Origin: an uncultured Collinsella sp.
Lineage (GTDB): Bacteria; Actinomycetota; Coriobacteriia; Coriobacteriales; Coriobacteriaceae
Direction: 5' to 3'
Assembly: GCA_900754075.1 (NCBI GenBank)
Contig: CAAEBN010000033.1
Location: 1 to 58,093 of the forward strand
Length of the DNA: 58,093 nt
Both the position numbers and the translations under genes were made by a program. The notes beneath the pieces are model-generated. The model ran no database searches. It was not told where the DNA came from and saw only the letters and a program-made list of their open reading frames with translations. Positions 25,116-33,252 of this stretch are shown piece after piece (within the stretch, counting starts at the first letter, position 1; the number at the start of each line of letters is the position of its first letter).

Positions 25116-26177
25116 CTATTCAATCATGCCGCGCTCGAGCGTGCCGAGTGCCGCGCGGGCGTCCCATGCTGCAATACGTTTCTCGGTCTTCCACGTTTGG
25201 AAGAACCAGCCAGCCGCCGGCGCAAACGATGCCAGCTGGTTGGCGATAAACACGCGCTCGTAGGCATTACGACCCTCGGGCGTAACCGACGAGTTGGCAA
25301 AAATCGCCGCACCCGACCATTCACCAACCAAAACGGGGAATCCGGCCGAGATTGCCTCCTTGAGCTCACGCTTGTTGCGCGAAATCGCCGTCGTCAGACC
25401 GCGGGGGCTCGTGATGTCGAGCGCATACTCGTCGCGGTAATGGTACAGGTGAAGGTCCATGTAGACGTTCTTATACTTGGCGCCGCGCATAAAGTGCTTC
25501 CACTCGCCAGGGTGTCCCGAAGAGGAAAAGACGACGATCTTGTCCTCGGGCATATACGAACGAACGAGCTCGTACGCGTCACGATAGAAGTTGCGCAGGT
25601 AGTGCGCCGGAATACCGTCCGTCATGGTAAAGAGGCTCTTGCGTACGCTCATCTGCGGCGTATCCAACAGCTCGATGCCCAGCAGGCTCTCGGCCTCACC
25701 ATAGCGATCGGCCAGGCGCTCGAGCACATCGAGCGCAACGTGACGGCCATTGGTGGACGAATGCCACTCGGCGACGACTTCCGGCGTCGTGGGCGAATCG
25801 TTGGAATCGCCCTGACCGCCGGGTACAGTTGCCAGATCGAGCAGTACGCGGATGTTGTACTTGGCGGCCCACTCAATAGCACGGTCGATATAATCGACGA
25901 CCGAGATGTAGGAAGCATCGGACTCCTGCGAGCCAAAGGCATACCACGGCACCGGCAGGCGTACGGCGTTGAGACCGATCTGCGCCATACGACGAAAATC
26001 GTCCTCGCTCACAAACGTCTCGTAATGGCGACGCATGCGCTCGTTATAGGCAGCGGTGCCCATAGCCTCCTGCAGCTCGGCTGCATTGGATGCACCGGTC
26101 GCTGCATACAGCGACGGGGTCACCCAGGGCTCGGGAATAAACCAGCCAGAGAGATTAACGCCGAGAATCCTCTCCAT
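25116..26177 (-). CDS. GH5-like (exo-glucanase-type) protein lacking the acid/base glutamate
   Basis: The 353-residue protein has the fold-defining motifs of family GH5 exo-1,3-glucanase-like enzymes: GVNLSGWF, GLNAVRLPVPW (Arg73), DLHLYHY (about 241-247), the nucleophile motif VLVGEWSGA (Glu286) and W329. The acid/base motif, normally GIELLNEP, reads GIELLDTP: Asn-Glu is replaced by Asp172-Thr173. Classical retaining glycosidase activity should therefore be lost or changed. No signal peptide is present, so it acts in the cytosol. The start at 26177 follows AGGGGG. It is tightly linked to rsmI. Confidence 0.82.
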   Translation of the reverse strand: MERILGVNLSGWFIPEPWVTPSLYAATGASNAAELQEAMGTAAYNERMRRHYETFVSEDDFRRMAQIGLNAVRLPVPWYAFGSQESDASYISVVDYIDRAIEWAAKYNIRVLLDLATVPGGQGDSNDSPTTPEVVAEWHSSTNGRHVALDVLERLADRYGEAESLLGIELLDTPQMSVRKSLFTMTDGIPAHYLRNFYRDAYELVRSYMPEDKIVVFSSSGHPGEWKHFMRGAKYKNVYMDLHLYHYRDEYALDITSPRGLTTAISRNKRELKEAISAGFPVLVGEWSGAAIFANSSVTPEGRNAYERVFIANQLASFAPAAGWFFQTWKTEKRIAAWDARAALGTLERGMIE

Positions 26178-26416
26178 CACGGCCCCCTTCGAATCGCGCA
26201 GGTCGAACCTGCATCGTATTGCATAGGAAAAGTATTGTTTTGAGTATACCCGCGCGTGCGGACAGGCGACCGAACGGTCTACAAAGTGGCGCAAAAGTGG
26301 GAGGAATGTCCGGGCAGACGGGCCCGAGATGGCGCGCCGAAATGCACACGCGCGCCGGAAAGCTCGTTCCGTTTTTCCGCTCAATAATGGGATGCAGTTT
26401 CCGCAGGAGCCCTCGG

Positions 26417-26447
26417 TAAAAGAAAAGGACCCCTTTGCAGAGGTCCT
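26417..26447 (-). terminator. Duplicate terminator beyond tRNA-Phe
   Basis: Minus-strand AGGACCTC, TGCAAA, GGGGTCCT, TTTCTTTT; an exact copy of the functional tRNA-Phe terminator 186 bp away. Confidence 0.7.
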
Positions 26448-26478
26448 AGTCAATTCAAGGTGGCGGGGAAGGGAATCG
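26417..26478 (-). repeat. Direct repeat copy 1: terminator plus tRNA-Phe 3' end
   Basis: This 62-bp block is identical to 26603-26664. It holds the terminator AGGACCTC/GGGGTCCT and the last bases of tRNA-Phe up to the T-loop (GGAATCG), then breaks into unrelated GC-rich DNA. Confidence 0.8.
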
Positions 26479-26602
26479 CGCCCGCGCTCCGCGCGTGCGG
26501 ACCGCTGCGGCGCTTCCGCGCCTTGCGAGCTCCGCTGGCAAACGCTCACGCGTTTACTCAGCTCCGCGCCCTCACGGGGTTCGATTCCGTGTGGGGGCCA
26601 CA
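26479..26602 (-). repeat. GC-rich insert with inverted T-arm at the tRNA-Phe locus
   Basis: A 124-bp GC-rich segment with hairpins (for example AAACGCTCACGCGTTT) fills the space between the two 62-bp direct repeats. It ends with CGGGGTTCGATTCCGTG, a T-arm-like sequence in the opposite orientation to tRNA-Phe. The hairpin resembles AAAACGCTCCGCGTTTT in the tRNA-Arg units, so this is the same class of element. Confidence 0.65.
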
Positions 26603-26633
26603 TAAAAGAAAAGGACCCCTTTGCAGAGGTCCT
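26603..26633 (-). terminator. Terminator of tRNA-Phe
   Basis: Minus-strand AGGACCTC, TGCAAA, GGGGTCCT followed by TTTCTTTT; it starts 13 bp after the tRNA. Confidence 0.85.
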
Positions 26634-26646
26634 AGTCAATTCAAGG

Positions 26647-26664
<18 letters not shown>
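26603..26664 (-). repeat. Direct repeat copy 2: terminator plus tRNA-Phe 3' end
   Basis: This is the parental 62-bp copy that continues into the complete tRNA-Phe. It is identical to 26417-26478. Confidence 0.8.
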
Positions 26665-26719
<55 letters not shown>

Positions 26720-26751
26720 ATTTGAGGTGTGCCTTGTTTCAAGGCTTGATT

Positions 26752-26779
26752 AGTATAACCAAGGACGCGCTCCGGTCAA
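26752..26779 (-). promoter_or_regulatory. Promoter of tRNA-Phe
   Basis: Minus-strand TTGACC, 16 bp, TATACT, 32 bp upstream of the mature tRNA; a small hairpin GCCTTGAAACAAGGC lies in the leader. Confidence 0.75.
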
Positions 26780-26854
26780 CCGAGAATTTTAAAAAAGTTT
26801 TTGAGCGCGACATCGGCCACGGCCTCGATCCTATAGAACGGCACGTCAGAAGCA

Positions 26855-27142
26855 TCAATCGGCAGCAAGAAGTTTTTCACTCAGGGCCGCACGGGCAAAC
26901 TCACTTGGCGTCATCCCCTCGGCAGCCGCCCGTCGACGAATAGCCTCCTTCATTCCCAGGGGAATCTTGACCGATAGCGTTGCCGTTCCCTCACCCGAGA
27001 GTGGAGGCCGTCCATGCACGATTCCGCCAACGGTGTGTTCGCCATCCGGAAACTCTCCGCGCTCGTACGAATCACACCACGCGTCAATCATTTCATCCGT
27101 TACAACCTGACCATTAGCGGTCGTATATGTCTTGCCCATCAT
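26855..27142 (-). CDS. CopG/RHH-type antitoxin
   Basis: The protein has 94-95 residues. The C-terminal half has a ribbon-helix-helix-like pattern: strand TATLSVKIPLG, helix MKEAIRRRAAAEG, turn MTPSEF, helix ARAALSEKLL. The N-terminal part (TDEMIDAWCDSYERGEFPDGEH) probably contacts the toxin. Two adjacent ATG codons (27142, 27139) follow GGAAGGGG. It overlaps the 3' end of a truncated toxin frame and lies downstream of an operator-like dyad, the usual autoregulated layout. Confidence 0.75.
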   Translation of the reverse strand: MMGKTYTTANGQVVTDEMIDAWCDSYERGEFPDGEHTVGGIVHGRPPLSGEGTATLSVKIPLGMKEAIRRRAAAEGMTPSEFARAALSEKLLAAD

Positions 27143-27194
27143 CGACCCCTTCCGTCAGGTGCTTTTTGGCGTTGGGATGAATCTCGACATCCAT
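27114..27194 (-). pseudogene. Truncated toxin remnant (26 codons)
   Basis: An ATG at 27194 with GGAGG 6 bases upstream opens a frame beginning MDVEIHPNAKKHLTEGVDDG that stops after 26 codons. The EIHPNAKKHG-type start is typical of small toxins paired with this kind of antitoxin, but the rest of the toxin is missing. It overlaps the antitoxin start by 29 bases. It could instead be a leader peptide; assignment rests on the short match. Confidence 0.4.
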
Positions 27195-27217
27195 GCATTT
27201 CCTCCCCCATCTTACCC

Positions 27218-27236
27218 AATTTCGTATGACGAAATT
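27218..27236. promoter_or_regulatory. Operator-like dyad of the toxin-antitoxin remnant
   Basis: AATTTCGT, ATG, ACGAAATT is a perfect 8-bp dyad with a 3-base centre, 24 bp upstream of the remnant toxin ATG. It is a good candidate for the RHH antitoxin binding site. Confidence 0.5.
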
Positions 27237-27252
27237 CCGCTGTCGCCAATTC

Positions 27253-27612
27253 TTAAGCCGGCACCCGTTGAAAGGCAGGAGGCGAAACAATGATTGAAGG
27301 GCGCTCGAGTGCCGCCCAGGCACCGGGGCAGGAACACATGCGCCAGGGGCAGACGTTTTCGTAGCGCTCGAGGACGTTGCCGCTACGGTCGATAAAGGCG
27401 ATGTCGATGGGATAGGCCATAAAGCAGGTGTGTACCGAGGAGCAGCGCGGAAACGCCATGACAAGCGGCAGTCCGCTGGCGGCAATCGGCCGCCGTCCCA
27501 GCATGCCGCGCAGACGCACGGTAAACGACTCCGCCACCACAAACTCGGCCGGCGTCCAGCCCAACCTGTTGAGCGCCCGCGCGTAGGCGATATAGGACGA
27601 GACCGCGGTCAC
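27253..27612 (-). CDS. DUF192 family protein at the end of the tad operon
   Basis: The 119-residue protein matches the DUF192 pattern: FTVRLRGMLGRRP, LVMAFPRCSSVHTCFMAYPIDIAFIDRSGNVL and a late CPWRMCSCPGA stretch, with the conserved H-T-x-F-M-x-x-P-I-D core. The family role is unclear; members often lie in tad loci. A GTG at 27612 overlaps the ATG-TGA end of the preceding TadE-like gene by 4 bases, indicating coupling. A longer ATG start at 27633 is possible. Confidence 0.85.
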   Translation of the reverse strand: MTAVSSYIAYARALNRLGWTPAEFVVAESFTVRLRGMLGRRPIAASGLPLVMAFPRCSSVHTCFMAYPIDIAFIDRSGNVLERYENVCPWRMCSCPGAWAALERPSIIVSPPAFQRVPA

Positions 27613-28085
27613 ATGACCACCCCCGGACGCCATGGATCGACCGTCACCGCACGTTCATGCGTGAGCACGGCCGGCGCCCCCAGGGAAACGCCGGCGATGC
27701 TCAGCGAACTCGGCCACGGCTCGTAGTGCATGGTGCAGGTATAGGTCCTAAACGTGCCAGAAAGAGAGAGCAGGCCACCATCCGATGACGCCGTGCCTTG
27801 CTCGCTCGAAACCTCGACCTGTAGGTCATATCCCTCCATGGCATCCTGAATCTGAGCTTGAACGGTCGCGGAAGCGTCAATGGAGCTCTCGTCACCCTCC
27901 CCGCCCGGCGCCACGGCGTGCGCCAGCACGATGTCGGGCACCACGCGGTCGAAGCGCGCGACCGCGCCGGCAAAGATCATGACGTTGTACGCGATGAGAG
28001 CCAGCACGAGCAGGACAGGCGTGACCACGGCCATCTCGACCGTCGCCTGGGCACGCTCCTCGCGCAAGCCCGTGAGAATGCCCAT
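27609..28085 (-). CDS. tadE: TadE-like minor pilin/pseudopilin
   Basis: The 158-residue protein has a short basic N-terminus (GLREERAQATVEMAVV), then one hydrophobic helix (about residues 20-42) and an extracytoplasmic domain. The A-Q-A-T-V-E-M motif with Glu near the start of the helix is the TadE processing-site pattern. The ATG overlaps the TAA of the large TadG-like gene (TAATG). It is likely an assembly or tip component of the Flp pilus. Confidence 0.8.
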   Translation of the reverse strand: MGILTGLREERAQATVEMAVVTPVLLVLALIAYNVMIFAGAVARFDRVVPDIVLAHAVAPGGEGDESSIDASATVQAQIQDAMEGYDLQVEVSSEQGTASSDGGLLSLSGTFRTYTCTMHYEPWPSSLSIAGVSLGAPAVLTHERAVTVDPWRPGVVM

Positions 28086-30250
28086 TACGACCCACCGCCA
28101 AAAGCCCCCACCAGCGTGGCAACATCGACAGTGAGCGGGATGGAGCCGCCGCCGGGCAGCGGGATCTCGGCGATGGTGAACACCGCGCCGCTGATGGTGC
28201 GCTCGACGTGATATTCCAAGGCCTCGCAAAGTGCCTTGGGGTCAGTCACGCCCAAGGGAATTTTTCGCAGGATATCTTGAGCTTTGGAGATGCCCGCGAT
28301 ATCGGACCCCGGACTTTTGATGACATTGGCGGTATCGGTCAGCACCGGTTTTCGCAGACGCAAATCGCACGGTTCGAGTCCCAGCGCCGCCACGGAGGAC
28401 GAGACGGTGTCACCGAGCCAGGACGCGATGGAGCCCAACGCGCCGCTACTCCCTCCCAAGCCACCGATCAGCTCTCCCATAAGCTCGTCGGCCGCACCCT
28501 GGATGTCTCCGTACCCCACAAGTAGGCGACCCCAAACATCCATAACGCCGTCGAGCACGCCGGCAACGCCGCCCGAACGCTCCTCCAGCGTCGAGAAAAA
28601 CCGCGAGAGAACGTTATTTTGTGCCGTCGCATCATCGGGCGCGAGCACTGCAGCAGAAATTGCACCACGATCGCCAAGCTCAACTGCCGTGTTAAACGAA
28701 GAGTTGAGCTCGTCGGGACTGGAGATGGCGCCCGAGACCGCAAAGGCGACCACGCCGTTGCGACCGGGCGGAGCGATGCGCGGGCGCTCACCGGAAAGTT
28801 CTTTGATGGCGGTATCGAACGCATTGCCCGCACGGTCGGCTTCGTCCTCGGTCTGACGCTCGAGCTCAAGCTCCCTGTTGCGACAGTCGACGTAGTCCTC
28901 AAGGGCGTCTTTAAACTTGTCAAAGTGATACTCGAAGCCGTTTTCGATAGAGGTTGAAGGCGCCGCAACAGCACCAAGCGACGAAACGCCAAAATGGCAT
29001 TTGCTGCATTTATCCTGCCCATCGTAATCGGCAACCGAAGCAAATCCGCTCGGCGTTCCTTTCTTATAGTTAGGGCAGGTCGTTCCGTAATGCAGATACG
29101 CCTTGCCATCGTTCACGCTAGTCGGCCACACTGCATCGGTGTAGAGCTCGGTCGCCCGAACCTCATCAGAGTTGCGCGGCAGCAGCGGAATATAGGAGGA
29201 AACCCTGTCTCCGTTCTCGGTTATATATGCCCGATCGACCTCCGCGCTCGCATAGGTATAAAACGCCTTACGCGCCGCAGACTCGGCCTTCATCTCGACA
29301 CTCGAGCCTTGGGGCTTCTCATTTGTCAGACGCCAATGGTAGTAGTCCTTCGCGCGATCAAGGGCAACTTGAGGCTCCCACGTAACGCTCGATGAGTAAT
29401 GCGGATTTTGAACACCGGAGAGATCCGTTAGGCTTTTTGCGCGCTCCCACATACACGAACAGCTGCCGACCGAACCTTTATCCGATCCACCGCAATCCGC
29501 TAGCCAGGCGCGCTCTTTGGCCTTCGCCGTCTCCTCCGATGCTTTTTGTAGCTCCTCGGCCGCGCGCTCCAGATCTTCCGACGCATCTTTAATGGCATCG
29601 GTCGAGATTTCGGATCCTTCGAGCGCAACGAAATCCGACTCGGATGTCCTGGGCACGGCAAGCGCCGTACCGGTATAGGTCACGCCGTCGGTATCCTGCG
29701 CCGATACTGCTTGCATGGCGCGCGCGGCAACCAGATACGGCAAGGCGGTCTCGATCTTTTGCAATCCCTTTGACGCGCTTTTGGCAAACTTGTTGCGTGT
29801 TTTAATGATCTGGGTCCCCGTGTCGATGATATCGCTGCCGACAACCTCGGCGCCCGGAATGAGGATGGCGACCAAGCCGGTGCCGATCGTGGCAAACCCC
29901 GCCAGGCCCAAACTCAAAATGCTCGCATCCACCACCGTGGCGGCCGTGTGATAGGACGACACCACGTTGGCGCCCGCCAGTGCACCGCTATCGGCCGCCA
30001 CCTGGGTGTCTCCGGCGCGCGACATGCTCCATATCGCCGCGGTCGACGAAAACAGCAGCGTAAGCACCACCAGAATGACAACCGCAGAGGAGAGCGTGGT
30101 ATAGGCACCGTCTTCGATAAACAAGTCGATACCGGCACGGCCCATAAAGCCGCCCCGCTTGCGGCGAGCGCCTGGTCGACGGCGGGCCGCAAACACTTGC
30201 GTCGCCCGCAACAGGCAGCGCCTAATCCCATGCAGCAATCCATGAATCAT
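28085..30250 (-). CDS. Large TadG-like surface protein with CxxCH motif
   Basis: The 721-residue protein has a basic N-terminus, one membrane helix (about residues 55-78) followed by AGDTQVAADSGALAGANVV, the TadG/Tad-like pilus signature. A large extracytoplasmic region follows with an Ala/Glu/Lys coiled coil (about 245-285), several cysteines, and KCSKCHFG, which has the CxxCH spacing of c-type heme sites. Other cysteine pairs (CSC, a further Cys in TTCPNYK) make a disulfide or metal site at least as likely. No von Willebrand domain was recognised. The start at 30250 follows GGAGG and lies inside the preceding gene's end. Confidence 0.75.
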   Translation of the reverse strand: MIHGLLHGIRRCLLRATQVFAARRRPGARRKRGGFMGRAGIDLFIEDGAYTTLSSAVVILVVLTLLFSSTAAIWSMSRAGDTQVAADSGALAGANVVSSYHTAATVVDASILSLGLAGFATIGTGLVAILIPGAEVVGSDIIDTGTQIIKTRNKFAKSASKGLQKIETALPYLVAARAMQAVSAQDTDGVTYTGTALAVPRTSESDFVALEGSEISTDAIKDASEDLERAAEELQKASEETAKAKERAWLADCGGSDKGSVGSCSCMWERAKSLTDLSGVQNPHYSSSVTWEPQVALDRAKDYYHWRLTNEKPQGSSVEMKAESAARKAFYTYASAEVDRAYITENGDRVSSYIPLLPRNSDEVRATELYTDAVWPTSVNDGKAYLHYGTTCPNYKKGTPSGFASVADYDGQDKCSKCHFGVSSLGAVAAPSTSIENGFEYHFDKFKDALEDYVDCRNRELELERQTEDEADRAGNAFDTAIKELSGERPRIAPPGRNGVVAFAVSGAISSPDELNSSFNTAVELGDRGAISAAVLAPDDATAQNNVLSRFFSTLEERSGGVAGVLDGVMDVWGRLLVGYGDIQGAADELMGELIGGLGGSSGALGSIASWLGDTVSSSVAALGLEPCDLRLRKPVLTDTANVIKSPGSDIAGISKAQDILRKIPLGVTDPKALCEALEYHVERTISGAVFTIAEIPLPGGGSIPLTVDVATLVGAFGGGS

Positions 30251-30734
30251 AATCTCCCTCCAGCCATTCGGGACGCGATCGATACGAGACGTCGACCTTG
30301 AGCTCGACATAGCCGCCCTCACCCGCACTGCCCATGGCCTGCACAAATGCACCGATCACGGGCAGCGGCTTAACCTCGCCGGCAACAGACACGGACGAAA
30401 CGCCGCCGGCACCGGCCCGCCCCAACTCGATATCCCACGACAGCGGCCCGCCGGCATGAAAAATCGAGACGTTGGGCACCGCGGCAAGTCTGCGGCGAGT
30501 GAACTCCTTAAGGTCATCGTCGTCCTCCACCGTCGTCGTGGTCATAAGCCGCGCGGTCTCGGCGGCGGCAGACTCCATGACCGCGCGCGTATAGAGCAGG
30601 CACACCGGCTGCAACGCGAGCAAGATAAGCGTCAAAAACGTCGGCAGCAAAAAGGCGGCCTCGACCGTAGACTGCGCCCGATCCTCGCACGCGATATCAA
30701 TACAGAGCGATGTCCTTGGCACCCGTCGCGGCAT
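30222..30734 (-). CDS. tadE: TadE-like pseudopilin
   Basis: The product is about 170 residues: a basic N-terminus, then EDRAQSTVEAAFLLPTFLTL and a single hydrophobic helix, then an extracytoplasmic domain of about 130 residues. RAQSTVEAAF is the TadE motif. The start is uncertain: an ATG at 30734 gives 18 residues before the motif, and an ATG at 30761 lies deeper in the upstream small gene; neither has a good ribosome site, so coupled translation is likely. Confidence 0.78.
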   Translation of the reverse strand: MPRRVPRTSLCIDIACEDRAQSTVEAAFLLPTFLTLILLALQPVCLLYTRAVMESAAAETARLMTTTTVEDDDDLKEFTRRRLAAVPNVSIFHAGGPLSWDIELGRAGAGGVSSVSVAGEVKPLPVIGAFVQAMGSAGEGGYVELKVDVSYRSRPEWLEGDYDSWIAAWD

Positions 30735-30915
30735 CGATAACCGACGACGGAGCGACGCCATGAGACGCTGCCCGCTCGACCAGTGCCGCCAAGCGCCCAT
30801 CGGTGCCAGCGCGCCAAAGCCCCGCGATCGCCAGCACAATCGACAACAGCGCCACGGTGACGATGGCGTACTCGACGGTCGACTGGGCAGATTCCCCACG
30901 CAGGACATCATGCAT
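30697..30915 (-). CDS. Small pilin-like protein of the tad locus
   Basis: The 72-residue protein begins MHDVLRGESAQSTVEYAIV followed by a hydrophobic helix and a short polar tail. The S-A-Q-S-T-V-E-Y motif resembles both Flp pilins (T-x-E-Y) and TadE proteins. It may be a second, minor pilin. The ATG at 30915 follows AGGAGG. It starts 2 bp before the end of the preceding gene. Confidence 0.75.
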   Translation of the reverse strand: MHDVLRGESAQSTVEYAIVTVALLSIVLAIAGLWRAGTDGRLAALVERAASHGVAPSSVIDAATGAKDIALY

Positions 30916-30916
30916 T

Positions 30917-31480
30917 TCACGACCCCTCCTTTGAGCTCGTTGTCCGCGGGACCAAGCGCACGGCACGCAGGCGGCACGAGGCATCGCCGGCATCCGCAGC
31001 AACCGTCACCATGTCGACCCAGCCTCGCCCATCGCGCACGATGGCGCCCCATACGTTGCCCTTAATATCGAGATAGCCGCTCAGGGCGAGCTGGGCCGTG
31101 GGCACCTCGCGGTAGGCGCGCAACAGGTCTGCCGCCGCCTCGGTCATCGGCCGGTCCTCGGACCATGCGAGCCGAACCGCAATCGCGTTGTCTGCAGACG
31201 GCTCCGTCGCGTTGGCCGCCCGCTCGTCGAGCGCCTGCAAAAAGGTCCGAACCGTGACGGCGGCATTCTGACCGCCCAAATCTTGCGCGCCTTCCTCTTG
31301 TGACGCCGCCGCCAAGCCCGACCCCAAATCGGCAGCAGCGCCTGGACACTGCTGCCGCGCAACACCCAGCCCCCAAAGCGTCACCGCTATTGCCACGAGC
31401 AAACAGACGAGCACCAGCGGCGAACCGACAGGCCGCCTGCCTCCTACAGGCTGTTGATGCCGTCTTTGATCGCGTTCCAT
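30917..31480 (-). CDS. Hypothetical membrane-anchored protein of the tad operon
   Basis: This protein of about 187 residues has one N-terminal transmembrane helix (LVLVCLLVAIAVTLWGLGVA, about residues 22-41) and an exported domain of about 145 residues without a known family match; it contains few cysteines and ends in a basic tail. The ATG at 31480 overlaps the flp gene and has only a weak ribosome site; a GTG near residue 23 would lack the basic anchor. Position between flp and the TadE-like genes suggests a pilus assembly role, inferred from context only. Confidence 0.6.
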   Translation of the reverse strand: MERDQRRHQQPVGGRRPVGSPLVLVCLLVAIAVTLWGLGVARQQCPGAAADLGSGLAAASQEEGAQDLGGQNAAVTVRTFLQALDERAANATEPSADNAIAVRLAWSEDRPMTEAAADLLRAYREVPTAQLALSGYLDIKGNVWGAIVRDGRGWVDMVTVAADAGDASCRLRAVRLVPRTTSSKEGS

Positions 31481-31677
31481 AGTTCTTCGACTTTGCTCTT
31501 AAACGCAACGATGGCGATAATCGCGATCACTACGAGCACGCCGACCAAGATGGCGTATTCGGTAGTGCCCTGCGCGCTCTCCTCCCGCAACAGCGCCTTG
31601 GCACGCTGGCGAGCGCGGATTGCCCGGCAAAAAGCCCAGCTCCAAGCCTTGCCCGCAATGTCGGTCATCGTGTTCAT
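31444..31677 (-). CDS. flp: Flp/Fap-type major pilin
   Basis: The 77-residue prepilin has a basic leader (RARQRAKALLREESAQG), a G/TTEYAILVG processing-site region with Glu at +3 and Tyr at +4, and a hydrophobic helix (ILVGVLVVIAIIAIVAF). The mature pilin would be about 36 residues after cleavage. GGAGG is 5 bases before the ATG. It follows tadC by 10 bp. The prepilin peptidase needed (TadV) is not encoded in the window. Confidence 0.9.
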   Translation of the reverse strand: MNTMTDIAGKAWSWAFCRAIRARQRAKALLREESAQGTTEYAILVGVLVVIAIIAIVAFKSKVEELWNAIKDGINSL

Positions 31678-31687
31678 GTATTCCTCC

Positions 31688-32329
31688 CTACATCATCCCG
31701 CCTGCTCCCAGCAGCGGGCCCAATATGGACAGAAGCAACGCCGGCAAGATGAGCGTGCCGGTGGGAATCAGCAACTTGACCGGTGCGCGCTCGATCTCGC
31801 GCTCGACTGCGGCGCGATGGGCCGCACGGATCTCGCGACTTTGAGCAGCCAGCGTCTCGACCAGCGGAGCGCCCAGAGCAAGCGCCTGCCCAACCGTGAT
31901 GGCAAAGGTCTCGAGCGCCCTCACATCCAAATCACGCGCGGCAGCCAACAGCTCGGCCTCGCGCGTCCCCACGCCCACCTGCCACGCCATGCAGGCTCGC
32001 TCAAGACGGACGGCCAGCACCGACCGACGATTGGCACAGAAAATCTCGAGCGCCGCGTCAAACGAAAGGCCGGCAGAAAGCCCCAGGCGCACCACATCGA
32101 TCATCTCGGACACCTCACCGAGCGACGCCCGCGCCGGGCCGCCCGCCCCAATCGCGCCCTTCATTCGCTCGGTCAGGGCATCAATCACCGAGCAGCCCGC
32201 AGCAATGACCAGTACCGCCTCGCGCTTGCACGTCTCTGCAATCTTGCGAGCATCCGCGCGCTCCAAACCTGTCGCGGCAAATACGCTCAGGGCACACAGA
32301 CAAGCCGCGACCCCGACCAGGGCGCTCAT
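31688..32329 (-). CDS. tadC: Pilus assembly platform protein TadC
   Basis: The 213-residue inner-membrane protein has the type II secretion F-domain: VVRLGLSAGLSFDAALEIFC, then QALALGAPLVETLAAQSREIRAAHRAAVEREIERAPVKLLIP and two C-terminal membrane helices. It pairs with TadB as the platform for the TadA motor. The start at 32329 overlaps the tadB stop (ATGA). Confidence 0.88.
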   Translation of the reverse strand: MSALVGVAACLCALSVFAATGLERADARKIAETCKREAVLVIAAGCSVIDALTERMKGAIGAGGPARASLGEVSEMIDVVRLGLSAGLSFDAALEIFCANRRSVLAVRLERACMAWQVGVGTREAELLAAARDLDVRALETFAITVGQALALGAPLVETLAAQSREIRAAHRAAVEREIERAPVKLLIPTGTLILPALLLSILGPLLGAGGMM

Positions 32330-33252
32330 AACTCCACCCGCATAATGCGCCGGATAACTACCAGGGCAACGACGTTGAGGGCAAGTCCCAGCACCACGGC
32401 GCCCGCACCAGCCGGCGTCGCAAGACCGCGGCGAAAGTCTGCCGAAAGCAAAGCCAGTACCGCGCACATGCCCGCCGGCATCGCCGCGACCATGTGTGCC
32501 GACATACGCGCCTGTGACGTCTTAACGTCCAGACGGCGTTTGAGCTCAATGCGCTCACCCACCATGCTCGACGCCTCGGATAGCAAGCCGGCAAGCGGAG
32601 CCCCGGTACGCTGCGATACTTTGAGCGCCAAGGTGACAAGCGAAAGGCCGGGGGCATCGATGCGAACGAGTAGGTCATCGAGTGCGTCGGTCGCCGAGAT
32701 ACCGCAATCGATTGCCGCCGCCACCCGCAAAAACTCGGTATGCACCGGCTCTTGCGCATGGGCGCCCACAAAGCGCATGCCCTGTGCCAGCGAATGCCCC
32801 GAGGCAAGCGACATGGATAACGCTGTGAATGCCTCGGGCATGGCCTCTTCTACATCATGCTGTTCGCGTCGGCGATCGAAGGTGTCACGCGCGGCGCCCA
32901 CGCCAAACGGCGCCACCAGCCCCAAGACAAAGCCGATGGGCGACAACGACGCAACGGCCAGCAAAACGCTGCAGATACCGCTCGACAACAGCAGAAATGC
33001 CAGACGAGCCGCGTTATCCTCAATAGCGAGCCCAAGGCGATCTGTGGGGATCAGCGACGCCCACGAGTGGGCAATCTTTGTCAGCAGGTCGTTTTCCGCC
33101 AACTCACGGGGCAGCTTCTCCGCCATCGATTCGAGCGTCTGGCGCGCCAGCTTCGCCGGCGGCATCCGCGGCACACGAGGCTCTGCCCCACACGCCGTCG
33201 CGACAGAAAGCCCCGCCAAACCCCCTACGACGAGGGGCATAGCGATCTCCAT
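32326..33252 (-). CDS. tadB: Pilus assembly platform protein TadB
   Basis: The 308-residue protein has an N-terminal helix, two central membrane helices (about 90-125), the T2SSF domain (EAMPEAFTALSMSLASGHSLAQGM, LALKVSQRTGAPLAGLLSEAS) and two C-terminal membrane helices. AGGAGG lies 7 bases before the ATG, inside tadA, which it overlaps by 28 bp. Confidence 0.9.
   Translation of the reverse strand: MEIAMPLVVGGLAGLSVATACGAEPRVPRMPPAKLARQTLESMAEKLPRELAENDLLTKIAHSWASLIPTDRLGLAIEDNAARLAFLLLSSGICSVLLAVASLSPIGFVLGLVAPFGVGAARDTFDRRREQHDVEEAMPEAFTALSMSLASGHSLAQGMRFVGAHAQEPVHTEFLRVAAAIDCGISATDALDDLLVRIDAPGLSLVTLALKVSQRTGAPLAGLLSEASSMVGERIELKRRLDVKTSQARMSAHMVAAMPAGMCAVLALLSADFRRGLATPAGAGAVVLGLALNVVALVVIRRIMRVEL

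Noticed and set aside
28085..30250. Calling the large TadG-like protein a cytochrome
   Set aside because: A single CxxCH with other nearby cysteines and no cytochrome maturation genes in the window is not enough.
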